NCBI GenBank assembly: GCA_021796315.1
Contig: JAJYOH010000341.1
Location: forward strand, 1-6,708
Length of the DNA stretch: 6,708 nucleotides
Source of the DNA: Chloroflexota bacterium
GTDB lineage: Bacteria > Chloroflexota > Anaerolineae > Anaerolineales > Villigracilaceae
Direction of reading: 5' to 3'
A model generated the notes under the pieces. That model worked only from the letters and a program-made list of their open reading frames with translations. It ran no database searches and was not told the origin of the DNA. Each line of letters opens with the position of its first letter. Within the stretch, counting starts at the first letter, position 1. The translations under genes and the position numbers were made by a program. Of this stretch, positions 1-6,373 are shown in pieces.

Positions 1-90
1 TGGATTTTCACAAATGATGTAGACCATGCCCTTGCGCCGAACAACACGGCACTTGGCACATCTCTTGCGAACCGAAGGTGATACTTTCAT
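1..90 (-). CDS. rpmJ: 50S ribosomal protein L36, 5' part only (runs off left edge)
   Basis: The first 30 codons of L36, the smallest protein of the large ribosomal subunit, read from an ATG at 90-88. The translation begins [14 protein letters not shown] and continues to IICENP, which is the L36 pattern. Cys11, Cys14 and Cys27 are three of the four zinc ligands of the zinc-binding (C+) form. The fourth, a His shortly after, would lie just outside the window, as would the last 7 or so residues of a family usually 37 to 38 aa long. The start is well supported by AAGGAG (complement at 99-104), 8 bases upstream. A 98-base gap with a promoter separates it from map, so it is likely the first gene of a separately promoted alpha-type segment (rpsM, rpsK, rpsD, rpoA and rplQ normally follow). 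The identity is firm; the downstream genes are inferred from family context. Confidence 0.95.
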   Translation of the reverse strand, partial: MKVSPSVRKRCAKCRVVRRKGMVYIICENP

Positions 91-98
91 GATAACTA

Positions 99-104
99 CT
101 CCTT
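99..104 (-). promoter_or_regulatory. Ribosome binding site of rpmJ
   Basis: The minus strand reads AAGGAG here, 8 bases before the rpmJ ATG. It is one of the best Shine-Dalgarno matches in the window, and it supports translation of rpmJ independent of the distant map stop codon. Confidence 0.8.
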
Positions 105-132
105 ACTTACTTGGTGCAACCAAAGACGCAGT

Positions 133-161
133 ATTATACAGGTTGTTGCTTGTTCCGTCCA
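133..161 (-). promoter_or_regulatory. Predicted sigma-70-type promoter for rpmJ and downstream genes
   Basis: On the minus strand a perfect TATAAT -10 box (complement at 133-138) lies 17 bases downstream of TGGACG (complement at 156-161), which matches 4 of 6 bases of the TTGACA -35 consensus. A transcript would start near position 126 and have a leader of about 36 bases before the rpmJ ATG, holding its ribosome binding site. It lies in the only sizeable non-coding gap of the window, which is where a promoter for the alpha-operon genes would be expected. It is a prediction from sequence only; the perfect -10 box, 17-base spacing and location together make it credible. Confidence 0.6.
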
Positions 162-188
162 GTGAAAACAGCATCTCCAGACAATTCA

Positions 189-959
189 TCATGGGACAGT
201 CAGGATAAGGGGGTCTCCTTCGGTGACGGCCACTGAATGCTCGAAGTGAGCCGTCAATGACTTGTCTGCCGAGATGACCGTCCACTGGTCACGCAGGACG
301 CGGGTTTCGTGCGTCCCGATCAAAACCATCGGTTCAATCGCGATGGTCATTCCCGGGCGAAGAGGCAAACCGGTTCCAGCAGTTCCATAATTTGGAACCA
401 TGGGGCCTTCGTGCATCTGCCGTCCAACACCGTGGCTGGTATATTCACGCGTAACGTGAAGGCCACGGCTCTCGACGTAATCCTGGATTGCCGCCGAGAT
501 ATCGCCTGTGCGGTTGCCAACGCGCATCTTATCGATTGCTGCGTACAACGCGCCTTCGGTGATTTCAAGAAGGCGTTTGGCCTCCTCGGAAATCTCCCCT
601 ACCCCCGCTGTAAAAGCCGAGTCGGATACAAAACCCTGGAACACCGTACCACTATCCACGGAAACGATATCTCCCTCGCGCAAAATACGCTTCTTGCTGG
701 GAATGCCGTGAACCATTTCCTCATTGACGCTGGTACAAATCGAGGCTGGGTATGGCGGCTTGCTGTATCCTTTAAAGGGCGAATAACATCCGTGTTTCTT
801 CAGCACTTCCTCAGCAGCCGCGTTGAGATCGGCTGTTGAAACACCGGGCTGTATCAATTTTTTAACGGCCGCCAGGACCTCAGCATTGATGCGCCCCGAA
901 GCGCGCATGGTCTGGATTTCTTCCTTCGTCTTAACATTTACCTGGCGTCCAAAATTCAT
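189..959 (-). CDS. map: Type I methionine aminopeptidase
   Basis: This 256-aa cytosolic metalloenzyme removes the initiator methionine from nascent proteins at the ribosome. The whole pita-bread fold is present and every catalytic residue can be seen: His84 (CTSVNEEMVHG), metal ligands Asp102 (VSVDSG) and Asp113 (VSDSAF), His176 (SHGVGR), Glu209 (IEPM) and Glu240 (FEHSVAVTE), plus the second active-site His183 (QMHEGP). The length is typical of the plain type Ia form without an N-terminal zinc finger or SH3 extension. The ATG at 959 follows the adk stop by only 6 bases and has just a weak purine-rich stretch (AAGAAG) upstream, so translation probably depends on ribosomes finishing adk. The next in-frame Met, residue 18, would remove the first helix region and is less likely. 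The position after secY and adk is common in Gram-positive-like bacteria. Confidence 0.97.
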   Translation of the reverse strand: MNFGRQVNVKTKEEIQTMRASGRINAEVLAAVKKLIQPGVSTADLNAAAEEVLKKHGCYSPFKGYSKPPYPASICTSVNEEMVHGIPSKKRILREGDIVSVDSGTVFQGFVSDSAFTAGVGEISEEAKRLLEITEGALYAAIDKMRVGNRTGDISAAIQDYVESRGLHVTREYTSHGVGRQMHEGPMVPNYGTAGTGLPLRPGMTIAIEPMVLIGTHETRVLRDQWTVISADKSLTAHFEHSVAVTEGDPLILTVP

Positions 960-965
960 AATTGA

Positions 966-1616
966 CTACTTCTTGATCTCAGACAGCAACGCAATCGTGA
1001 CAAGTTCGATCGGCTGCGTGCCGTCAATTTCAACTAATTTTTTTTGCGAACGATAATATTCGACCAAAGGCATCGTCTGCTCGATATAAACGTTGATGCG
1101 TCGGGCAACAGTTTCCACTTTGTCGTCATCGCGTTGATAAAGTTCGGAACCATCCACATCGCATTTACCGGCGACAACGGGCGGATTGAACTTTTGATGG
1201 TAAATATGTCCCTGCGCACGACATGTCCACCGTCCGCTCAAGCGTTCGATCAGGATTTCTGGCGCGGCGGTGATAAAAGGGACAACATCCACATCGCCTT
1301 TGAAATCGGCCAGCATTTTCTGAAGCGCACCAGCCTGGACCGGGGTGCGGGGAAAGCCGTCTAAAATGGCGCCCGTTTTGCAGTCCGGGCGAGTGAGGCG
1401 TTCCTTGATCATCGCAATGGTCACATCGTCAGGAACCAACTCGCCTTTGTCAATGAAGGACTTGGCGAGTTTTCCCAAATCAGTTTCATTCTTGATGTTC
1501 TCGCGGAACAGGTCTCCAGATGAAATGTGAGCCAGTCCGGTTTTCTCCGACAAGATATTAGCCTGCGTGCCTTTACCAACTCCGGGAGGGCCGAGCAGAA
1601 CGATGTAGGGCGCCAT
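966..1616 (-). CDS. adk: Adenylate kinase
   Basis: This 216-aa cytosolic enzyme interconverts ATP + AMP and 2 ADP. The P-loop GPPGVGKGT is at residues 9-17, the AMP-binding part includes SSGDLFR (32-38) and DGFPR (86-90), and LID arginines occur at 125 and 129. It is the long form: residues about 127-165 make the LID insert, ending in LYQRDDD. The LID resembles the structural zinc site of Gram-positive enzymes (Cys-X2-Cys...Cys-X2-Asp), but here it reads Cys132-X2-Gln135 ... Cys152-X2-Asp155, so one usual ligand is missing. The start ATG at 1616 is backed by AGGAG 5 bases upstream (complement at 1622-1626), inside the 25-base gap after secY. The stop lies 6 bases before map. The family is certain; zinc binding is doubtful. 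Confidence 0.98.
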   Translation of the reverse strand: MAPYIVLLGPPGVGKGTQANILSEKTGLAHISSGDLFRENIKNETDLGKLAKSFIDKGELVPDDVTIAMIKERLTRPDCKTGAILDGFPRTPVQAGALQKMLADFKGDVDVVPFITAAPEILIERLSGRWTCRAQGHIYHQKFNPPVVAGKCDVDGSELYQRDDDKVETVARRINVYIEQTMPLVEYYRSQKKLVEIDGTQPIELVTIALLSEIKK

Positions 1617-1641
1617 CTTCGCTCCTGATAGTTAGATGTTG

Positions 1642-3018
1642 TTACCGAACAAGAAGTGATTCCTGATATCCGTGAAGTTTCAACTCGGCTTCGATGTTAA
1701 GGAAGATATCGCGCACAACACCAACCACAATCAATAAACCTGCCGAAGAGACGAGGAACAAACCCGAAGAGGCTGCCTGCCCAATATTGAAGAGGGACAA
1801 CAGGCGGCTCAAGAAGAACGGCAGAGCGGCAACCATACCCAGAAAGAGAGCCCCAGGCAATGTAATGCGCTGTTGAACCTTGTTTAAATATTTCTGGGTG
1901 GCCTCGCCCGGATGGACACCGGGAATCTGCGCGCCAGCCTTCTTCAAGTTATCGCCATAATTCTGTTGTTCGAACAGAACGGACGTATAGAAGAACGTGA
2001 ACGAAACAACCATCAGAAAATACAGTAACCAGTAAACCCAGTTATTCGTGCCGGTTCCACCCAGCGTACTCTGGACCGAAATCGCAAAGGATTTTACCCA
2101 GGCAGTATTCGAATTGGTGAAATAACTGGCGATGATGGCCGGGAATTGCAGAAGCGCGCTGGCAAAGATCAACGGGATCATGCCTGCCAGGTTAACCATC
2201 AGCGGGAGAGTGCCTTTGACCGGCATGGACATGCGGCTTCCCATGCGGCGGCCCGGATACATGACCGGAACATTGCGGCGTCCCTGTTGGACATAGACAA
2301 TGGCGAAAACAACAGCCACGATCACAATAACGGTGAATATCAACATGAACCAGAAAGTCGATGGGTCGGCCAGCAGGGAAGCCAGATTGGCAGGCATACG
2401 CGCCACGATACCAGCAAAGATGACCAGTGAAAGACCCTGGCCGCGAATACCATATTCCGAGATCAACTCGCCCAGCCAGATGGCGAACATCGTTCCGGCA
2501 GTCATTGCTGTTAGAACAGTCACAGACGGGAGCAGGAGGTCGCCGGAAAATCCAAACGGAAGAATATCCTTACCAAGCGCCTGAACCGAAAGGGAGTTGA
2601 AAATGTTGATCTGACCAATCGCGGAAAGAGTAGCCATCGGCAAAGACAGGTAGTACGTCCAGCGATCCATCCACTGGCGTCCCTCACGCGGATCGTCATT
2701 CATGCGGCGTTGAAGCGCGGGAATGATCGGCACCAGCAACTGCAAAATGATCTGGGCAGTAATGTACGGATACACGCCCATCGAAAGCAGGGAAAAATTG
2801 GAAACCGTACCACCCGAAAGCAGGTCAAGAAAACTGAGGAAACCGCCCGAGGCTGTTCCGCCGTTGCGGAAGGCAGTCAGGGTAGCATGATCCACACCTG
2901 GCGCGACCACATTGGCCGCAATACGATAAAGCACCAGCAAACCAAGCGTGATCAGCAACTTGTGACGGATGTCTTCCGACTTCCATATAAAGCGCCAACC
3001 AGAAAACCACGATTTCAT
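1642..3018 (-). CDS. secY: Preprotein translocase channel subunit SecY
   Basis: SecY (458 aa) is the pore-forming subunit of the SecYEG channel in the cytoplasmic membrane, through which proteins are exported or inserted. About ten hydrophobic segments can be traced, near residues 20-40, 74-98, 120-140, 163-185, 193-210, 222-245, 273-298, 325-348, 384-405 and 418-440. The segment SGGFLSFLDLLSGG (57-70) lies where the channel plug is found. The large cytoplasmic loops carry the conserved signatures QQGRRNVPV (244-252) and IPGVHPGEAT (365-374), regions that contact SecA and the ribosome. The ATG at 3018 has GAGGAG (complement at 3026-3031) 6-7 bases upstream. It follows rplO by 21 bases, the usual place of secY at the end of the spc operon. 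Its length is slightly above the usual 430-440 aa, spread over loops, with no fusion. Confidence 0.98.
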   Translation of the reverse strand: MKSWFSGWRFIWKSEDIRHKLLITLGLLVLYRIAANVVAPGVDHATLTAFRNGGTASGGFLSFLDLLSGGTVSNFSLLSMGVYPYITAQIILQLLVPIIPALQRRMNDDPREGRQWMDRWTYYLSLPMATLSAIGQINIFNSLSVQALGKDILPFGFSGDLLLPSVTVLTAMTAGTMFAIWLGELISEYGIRGQGLSLVIFAGIVARMPANLASLLADPSTFWFMLIFTVIVIVAVVFAIVYVQQGRRNVPVMYPGRRMGSRMSMPVKGTLPLMVNLAGMIPLIFASALLQFPAIIASYFTNSNTAWVKSFAISVQSTLGGTGTNNWVYWLLYFLMVVSFTFFYTSVLFEQQNYGDNLKKAGAQIPGVHPGEATQKYLNKVQQRITLPGALFLGMVAALPFFLSRLLSLFNIGQAASSGLFLVSSAGLLIVVGVVRDIFLNIEAELKLHGYQESLLVR

Positions 3019-3039
3019 TAGAAATCTCCTCGGACCCGA

Positions 3040-3495
3040 TTACTCGATCACTTCGACAGAACCGCCAGCCGCTTCGATCTTCGACCTGGCGCCTGCGCTG
3101 ATACGATGGACCTTTACCTTAAGCGCGACTTTGATCTCGCCTCGTCCCAGGACTTTGACCGGGCTTTTCGGGTCCCGGAGTAGATGCGCCGCTTGAAGCG
3201 ATTCCAGATTCACATCAGCCCCGGCCTTGAAGGCCTCGGACAACTGATCGAGATTGACTTCATTGAACGACTGTTGATTCGGCGGGGTAAAGCCTTCACC
3301 GCGGATAAATGGCAGGCGGCGATAGAACGGCAGGTTACCGCCCTGACGGTAAAGGCGTCCGCCTTCGCCGGAGCGAGCGCCCGCGCCCTTGGTACCGCGT
3401 CCAGCCGTCTTGCCCTGACCGGCAGATGGACCGCGTCCAACGCGCTTGCGATTCTTTTTGGAGCCCTCATTGGGCACAAGATCGTTTAACTTCAT
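3040..3495 (-). CDS. rplO: 50S ribosomal protein L15
   Basis: L15 (151 aa) is a late-assembly protein of the large subunit that binds 23S rRNA. It shows the long basic, glycine-rich N-terminal arm (RVGRGPSAGQGKTAGRGTKG, about residues 18-37), which threads into rRNA, then GGNLPFYRRLP, and a C-terminal globular domain with VLGRGEIKVALKVKVH and the ending GGSVEVIE. The length is normal. The ATG at 3495 lies 6 bases after the rpmD stop and has only a weak Shine-Dalgarno-like AGG, so it is probably translationally coupled to rpmD. The form of the middle segment (LPFIRGEGFTPPNQQSFNEV) is one reason I suspect Chloroflexota; that point is from memory. Confidence 0.98.
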   Translation of the reverse strand: MKLNDLVPNEGSKKNRKRVGRGPSAGQGKTAGRGTKGAGARSGEGGRLYRQGGNLPFYRRLPFIRGEGFTPPNQQSFNEVNLDQLSEAFKAGADVNLESLQAAHLLRDPKSPVKVLGRGEIKVALKVKVHRISAGARSKIEAAGGSVEVIE

Positions 3496-3501
3496 CTCAG
3501 C

Positions 3502-3705
3502 CTACTTTATTTCTTCGATCTTCAATAGATGAACGATTTTATTCAACATTCCACGCAGGGCGGGAGTGTCTTTGTGTTCAATGGTCTCATGCAAATGATG
3601 CAGGCCAAGAGCCTTGACCGTTGCCTTCTGGTCTTTGGTAAAACCAATCGGGCTTTTGACCAAAGTCACAAGCACGGTCTTGCCGTGAGTTTCATTCTTA
3701 GGCAT
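3502..3705 (-). CDS. rpmD: 50S ribosomal protein L30
   Basis: This 67-aa protein of the large subunit is recognisable from [23 protein letters not shown] near residues 13-36 and the closing helix and strand [19 protein letters not shown]; a short extension of about 9 residues precedes the first strand. The ATG at 3705 lies inside the end of rpsE, giving an 8-base overlap. It is preceded by GGAGGA (complement at 3712-3717) at good spacing, so the ribosome binding site sits within rpsE coding sequence. rpmD between rpsE and rplO is the standard spc order. Some bacterial lineages lack L30; it is present and intact here. Confidence 0.96.
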   Translation of the reverse strand: MPKNETHGKTVLVTLVKSPIGFTKDQKATVKALGLHHLHETIEHKDTPALRGMLNKIVHLLKIEEIK

Positions 3706-4249
3706 GTTGCTTCCTCCGCTCCCAGAACGGCACCAACTCTTCGACCTTCTTGCCGCGCCGGGCTGCTTCCTGTTGGACAGACTTCAATCCATCCAAGGCT
3801 GCGAAAGTTGCCATCACTACATTCAAAACGTTGGCCGAACCCATGGATTTGGTCAGGATGTCGCGCACACCAGCCACTTCGAGCACGGCGCGCACGCCAC
3901 CTGCCGCGATAACGCCGGTTCCAGGCGAGGCAGGCTTCAGGAAAACACGCGCCCCGCCCACTCGTCCGAGCGATTCGTGCGGGATGGTTGTCGCAGCCAG
4001 ATTGACTGTGCGCAGATTCTTGCGCGCACGTTCAGAAGCCTTGCGCATCGCATCCGGCACCGCGTTGGCTTTGCCGCTGCCCATGCCGATCATGCCCTTG
4101 CGGTCACCGACCACAACGGTCACACGGAAGCGAAAGCGGCGACCGCCTTTGACGACTTTTGCAACGCGGGCAATCTCGATCACGCGCTCTTCGAACGCGT
4201 CCTGCTGTTCGTATTGTTCTTGCTTTCCAGTATTTTCAACTTCTGCCAT
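3698..4249 (-). CDS. rpsE: 30S ribosomal protein S5
   Basis: S5 (183 aa) is a small-subunit protein near the mRNA entry and decoding region, important for translational accuracy; known spectinomycin-resistance mutations map to its N-terminal domain loop. The N-terminal double-stranded-RNA-binding-like domain runs about residues 19-82 ([19 protein letters not shown], then the glycine loop [10 protein letters not shown]) and the C-terminal domain about 95-165 ([33 protein letters not shown]). An acidic, glutamine-rich N-terminal tail of about 18 residues and a basic C-terminal tail are typical additions. The ATG at 4249 has GGAG 7 bases upstream (complement at 4257-4260). It is 18 bases after rplR and overlaps rpmD by 8 bases. 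Confidence 0.98.
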   Translation of the reverse strand: MAEVENTGKQEQYEQQDAFEERVIEIARVAKVVKGGRRFRFRVTVVVGDRKGMIGMGSGKANAVPDAMRKASERARKNLRTVNLAATTIPHESLGRVGGARVFLKPASPGTGVIAAGGVRAVLEVAGVRDILTKSMGSANVLNVVMATFAALDGLKSVQQEAARRGKKVEELVPFWERRKQHA

Positions 4250-4267
4250 ATCAAAACTCCATCAGGC

Positions 4268-4633
4268 CTAGAACTGCAGGCCGCCATCGCGCGCGCCGTC
4301 AGCGAGCGCTTTGACGCGTCCCATATATTTGAAGCCGCCGCGGTCGAAAACAACCGTCGTTATACCTTTGTTCTTGGCGCGCTCTGCCACTGTTTTACCG
4401 ACAAGTTTTGCCTGATCGGATTTCTTAAGGCCTTTTACTTTTTCACGCAGTTCCTTGTCAATCGAAGATGCGGAAACAAGGGTGTGCCCCGCCGCATCGT
4501 CAATGACCTGGGCATAAATATCCGTTACACTGCGGAAGACCGCCAAACGCGGACGTTGGGCGCTCCCGGAAAGATTCTTGCGCACGCGTTTATGTCGGCG
4601 TTCGCGAGCTTCAGCACGATTATTAACAGCCAT
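4268..4633 (-). CDS. rplR: 50S ribosomal protein L18
   Basis: L18 (121 aa) binds 5S rRNA together with L5 to form the central protuberance of the large subunit. It shows the basic N-terminal arm ([17 protein letters not shown]), the core start [20 protein letters not shown] and the diagnostic C-terminal block [20 protein letters not shown], ending GLQF. The length is normal. The ATG at 4633 is 3 bases after the rplF stop. Its best Shine-Dalgarno, AAGGAG (complement at 4645-4650), lies inside the last codons of rplF, 11 bases upstream, which implies close coupling of the two genes. Confidence 0.98.
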   Translation of the reverse strand: MAVNNRAEARERRHKRVRKNLSGSAQRPRLAVFRSVTDIYAQVIDDAAGHTLVSASSIDKELREKVKGLKKSDQAKLVGKTVAERAKNKGITTVVFDRGGFKYMGRVKALADGARDGGLQF

Positions 4634-4636
4634 GGC

Positions 4637-5185
4637 TTACTTGGCTCCTTTCCCGGCCTTGCCAGCTTTGCGGCGAATGCGTTCGCCCAAATAGTGCAAG
4701 CCCTTACCATGATACGGTTCAGGCGGACGCACATTGCGAATATCAGACGCAGTCTGACCGACCAGTTCCTTGTCAAAACCCAAAACCTTGATCTGGCGGG
4801 TTTTTCCATCTGCTTCAAATGAAATTCCAGCCGGGGGTTCAACCTTGACCGGATGCGAGTACCCAACATATAAAGCCAGGTTCCTGCCTTCCATCTCAGC
4901 GCGATAACCAACGCCTTCCACTTCGAGAACAACTTCGAAGCCCTTGCTCACGCCGTGCACCATGTTGGCAAGCACAGCGCGGGTAGTACCATGCAAGGCG
5001 CGTTCGGCGGGTTCATCAGAGTTGCGCGTGATGACCAGCTGGTTGTTCTCCATCGCAATTCCAATCGAATTGGAAAATGTGCGATGAAGCTCGCCCTTCG
5101 GCCCCTTCACGCGGACATTTACACCCTTGACTTCCACCTGCACGCCACCCGGTATATCAACCGGCATACGACCAATGCGAGACAC
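4637..5185 (-). CDS. rplF: 50S ribosomal protein L6 (GTG start)
   Basis: L6 (182 aa) lies near the factor-binding site of the large subunit and binds 23S rRNA. Its two duplicated domains are about residues 1-82 and 83-182. The start MSRIGRMPVDIPGGV and the C-terminal signature PPEPYHGKG (154-162) followed by YLGE are diagnostic; a basic tail (KAGKAGKGAK) ends it. The start codon is GTG at 5185-5183. It is chosen because the family begins MSRIG and because a very strong AGGAGG lies 5 bases upstream (complement at 5191-5196). The next in-frame ATG is residue 7 and would cut into the conserved start. rpsH ends 15 bases upstream. Confidence 0.97.
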   Translation of the reverse strand: MSRIGRMPVDIPGGVQVEVKGVNVRVKGPKGELHRTFSNSIGIAMENNQLVITRNSDEPAERALHGTTRAVLANMVHGVSKGFEVVLEVEGVGYRAEMEGRNLALYVGYSHPVKVEPPAGISFEADGKTRQIKVLGFDKELVGQTASDIRNVRPPEPYHGKGLHYLGERIRRKAGKAGKGAK

Positions 5186-5190
5186 AGTTA

Positions 5191-5196
5191 CCTCCT
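5191..5196 (-). promoter_or_regulatory. Strong ribosome binding site that fixes the GTG start of rplF
   Basis: The minus strand reads AGGAGG, a full match to the anti-Shine-Dalgarno core, 5 bases before GTG. It fills most of the 15-base rpsH-rplF gap and probably compensates for the weaker start codon. Confidence 0.8.
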
Positions 5197-5200
5197 ACCT

Positions 5201-5611
5201 TTACCAAACTTTGCAGAGGATCTCGCCGCCGACGCCCAACTGGCGGGCGCGTGCGCCGGTCATCACACCCTTGGGCGTGGACAATATGGCAACGCCAAGT
5301 CCGGAGAGAACCCAGGGGATATCCAACTTCTTTGTGTAGATGCGGCGGCCGGGCGTGCTGACACGCTCGATGCCGCTCAATACTGGACGGCGCTCGCGGC
5401 GCTCACCAACATATTTGATCTTGATGCGAAGCACTTTCTGCTCCGCTTTCTCGCCATCCACAACCTCGAAGTTCTCGAGGAATCCTTCATCCTTCAAGAT
5501 CTTGGCTATTTCAACCTTCATCTTGGAGTTCGGCATCGCAACCTGTGCCTGTCCAGCCATCACAGCATTGCGGACGCGGGTCAACATATCAGCAATCGGA
5601 TCATTAACCAT
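5201..5611 (-). CDS. rpsH: 30S ribosomal protein S8
   Basis: S8 (136 aa) is a primary 16S rRNA-binding protein of the small-subunit platform. In Escherichia coli it also represses the spc operon by binding its mRNA near the rplX-rplE junction. The N-terminal domain starts MVNDPIADMLTRVRNA, and the C-terminal domain carries the rRNA-binding block STPGRRIY followed by GLGVAILSTPKGVMT and GGEILCKVW at the end. The length is normal. The ATG at 5611 has GGAGGT (complement at 5617-5622) 5 bases upstream. It follows rpsN by 13 bases. I could not recognise an S8 operator in this window, so feedback control here is unproven. Confidence 0.98.
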   Translation of the reverse strand: MVNDPIADMLTRVRNAVMAGQAQVAMPNSKMKVEIAKILKDEGFLENFEVVDGEKAEQKVLRIKIKYVGERRERRPVLSGIERVSTPGRRIYTKKLDIPWVLSGLGVAILSTPKGVMTGARARQLGVGGEILCKVW

Positions 5612-5624
5612 GATCTACCTCCGC

Positions 5625-5807
5625 CTACCAGGATGCCTTCACGACGCCGGGGATTTTGCCCTGCAACGCCTGTTCACGGAAGCAGATGCGGCACAGACCG
5701 AAGCGGCGGATATAGCCGCGCGGGCGTCCGCAACGCTGACAACGGTTGCGCACCTGAACGGCATTACGCCGACGGAGCTCACGAAATTGCATACACTTCT
5801 TCGCCAT
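5625..5807 (-). CDS. rpsN: 30S ribosomal protein S14, zinc-binding type (type Z)
   Basis: This is the short, 60-aa form of S14, a small-subunit head protein. Four cysteines, Cys23, Cys26, Cys39 and Cys42 (RCQRCGR and LCRICFR), form a zinc ribbon, which marks the zinc-dependent C+ form; the zinc-free form is longer. The C-terminus [11 protein letters not shown] is typical. I chose the ATG at 5807 ([15 protein letters not shown]) rather than a frame-open start 33 bases upstream. MAKK matches the family, an AAGGAAG ribosome binding site (complement at 5814-5820) fits it, and the longer start would add 11 residues not found in S14. It begins one base after the rplE stop. A second, zinc-free S14 elsewhere in the genome cannot be judged from here. 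Confidence 0.97.
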   Translation of the reverse strand: MAKKCMQFRELRRRNAVQVRNRCQRCGRPRGYIRRFGLCRICFREQALQGKIPGVVKASW

Positions 5808-5808
5808 A

Positions 5809-6357
5809 TTATGCTTCCTTCTTGCTGAACGGCATTCCAAGCAATTGCAAAAGTGCCCGCGCCTGCTCGTCGGTTTTGGCAGATGTCACGATTGTGATCT
5901 CCATGCCGCGCAATTTGTCAATTTTGTCGTACTCGATCTCCGGAAACACCAGTTGATCTTTAAGACCCAGTGTATAGTTTCCGCGCCCATCGAAAGCATT
6001 TGTCGGCACACCGCGGAAATCACGCACGCGCGGCAACGCGATATTCAGCAAACGGTCAAGGAACGACCACATGCGTTCGCCGCGCAGGGTAACTTTGGTG
6101 CCGATCAGTCGGCCCGCGCGCAGCTTGAAGTTGGAGATATCTTTCCTCGCTTTTGTAAGCACCGGCTTTTGACCGGTGATCTGCGTCAAGTCAGCCACGG
6201 CGGATTCGAGCGCCTTCGGGTTATCCAGCGCCTCTCCCAAACCAATGTTGACCACGACCTTCTCAATGTGCGGAATCTGCATCACGTTCTTGAAACCGAA
6301 TGTCTTGAACAGAGCTGGAGCAATCTCTTTTTGATAACGCTCTTGCATATTATTCAT
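5809..6357 (-). CDS. rplE: 50S ribosomal protein L5
   Basis: L5 (182 aa from this start) binds 5S rRNA with L18 and contacts the P-site tRNA in the central protuberance. Conserved blocks in order are [15 protein letters not shown] (29-43), [20 protein letters not shown] (61-80), [11 protein letters not shown] (86-96), FLDRL and [10 protein letters not shown] (about 99-117), [11 protein letters not shown] (121-131), FPEIEYDKI and the closing [13 protein letters not shown]. The start is uncertain. ATG codons occur at 6360, 6357 and 6348, and a TTG at 6381 is open and overlaps rplX. GGAG (complement at 6365-6368) is 7 bases before the 6357 ATG and 4 before the 6360 ATG, so 6357 is preferred. The TTG would add eight unusual residues. 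The stop is one base from the rpsN start. Confidence 0.96.
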   Translation of the reverse strand: MNNMQERYQKEIAPALFKTFGFKNVMQIPHIEKVVVNIGLGEALDNPKALESAVADLTQITGQKPVLTKARKDISNFKLRAGRLIGTKVTLRGERMWSFLDRLLNIALPRVRDFRGVPTNAFDGRGNYTLGLKDQLVFPEIEYDKIDKLRGMEITIVTSAKTDEQARALLQLLGMPFSKKEA

Positions 6358-6364
6358 CATGATG

Positions 6365-6368
6365 CTCC
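6365..6368 (-). promoter_or_regulatory. Ribosome binding site deciding the rplE start
   Basis: GGAG on the minus strand lies in the short rplX-rplE gap, 7 bases before the ATG at 6357 and 4 before the ATG at 6360. It favours these starts over the TTG at 6381, which lies upstream of it. Confidence 0.6.
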
Positions 6369-6373
6369 ACGGC

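Noticed and set aside
110..124. A small inverted repeat (TTGG-N5-CCAA) in the leader of rpmJ
   Set aside because: The stem is only 4 to 5 base pairs, with no U-run after it. It is too weak to call a terminator or attenuator, though it would sit at the 5' end of the predicted transcript.
309..839. A 176-codon plus-strand open frame opposite map
   Set aside because: It is antisense to a complete methionine aminopeptidase with all catalytic residues, so it is a shadow frame.
3704..4822. A 372-codon open frame on the plus strand opposite rpsE, rplR and part of rplF
   Set aside because: It lies wholly antisense to three firmly identified ribosomal genes. Its translation shows no recognisable domain, and it crosses gene boundaries. 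It is a by-product of codon bias on the minus strand.
5808..5840. Extension of rpsN by 11 residues upstream of MAKK
   Set aside because: It would overlap the end of rplE, is unlike any S14 start, and ignores the well placed AAGGAAG before the ATG at 5807.
4955..5956. A 333-codon open frame on the plus strand opposite rplF, rpsH, rpsN and rplE
   Set aside because: It is antisense to four certain genes, low in conserved pattern and rich in His, Arg and Ala as expected of shadow frames. There is no ribosome binding site or family resemblance.
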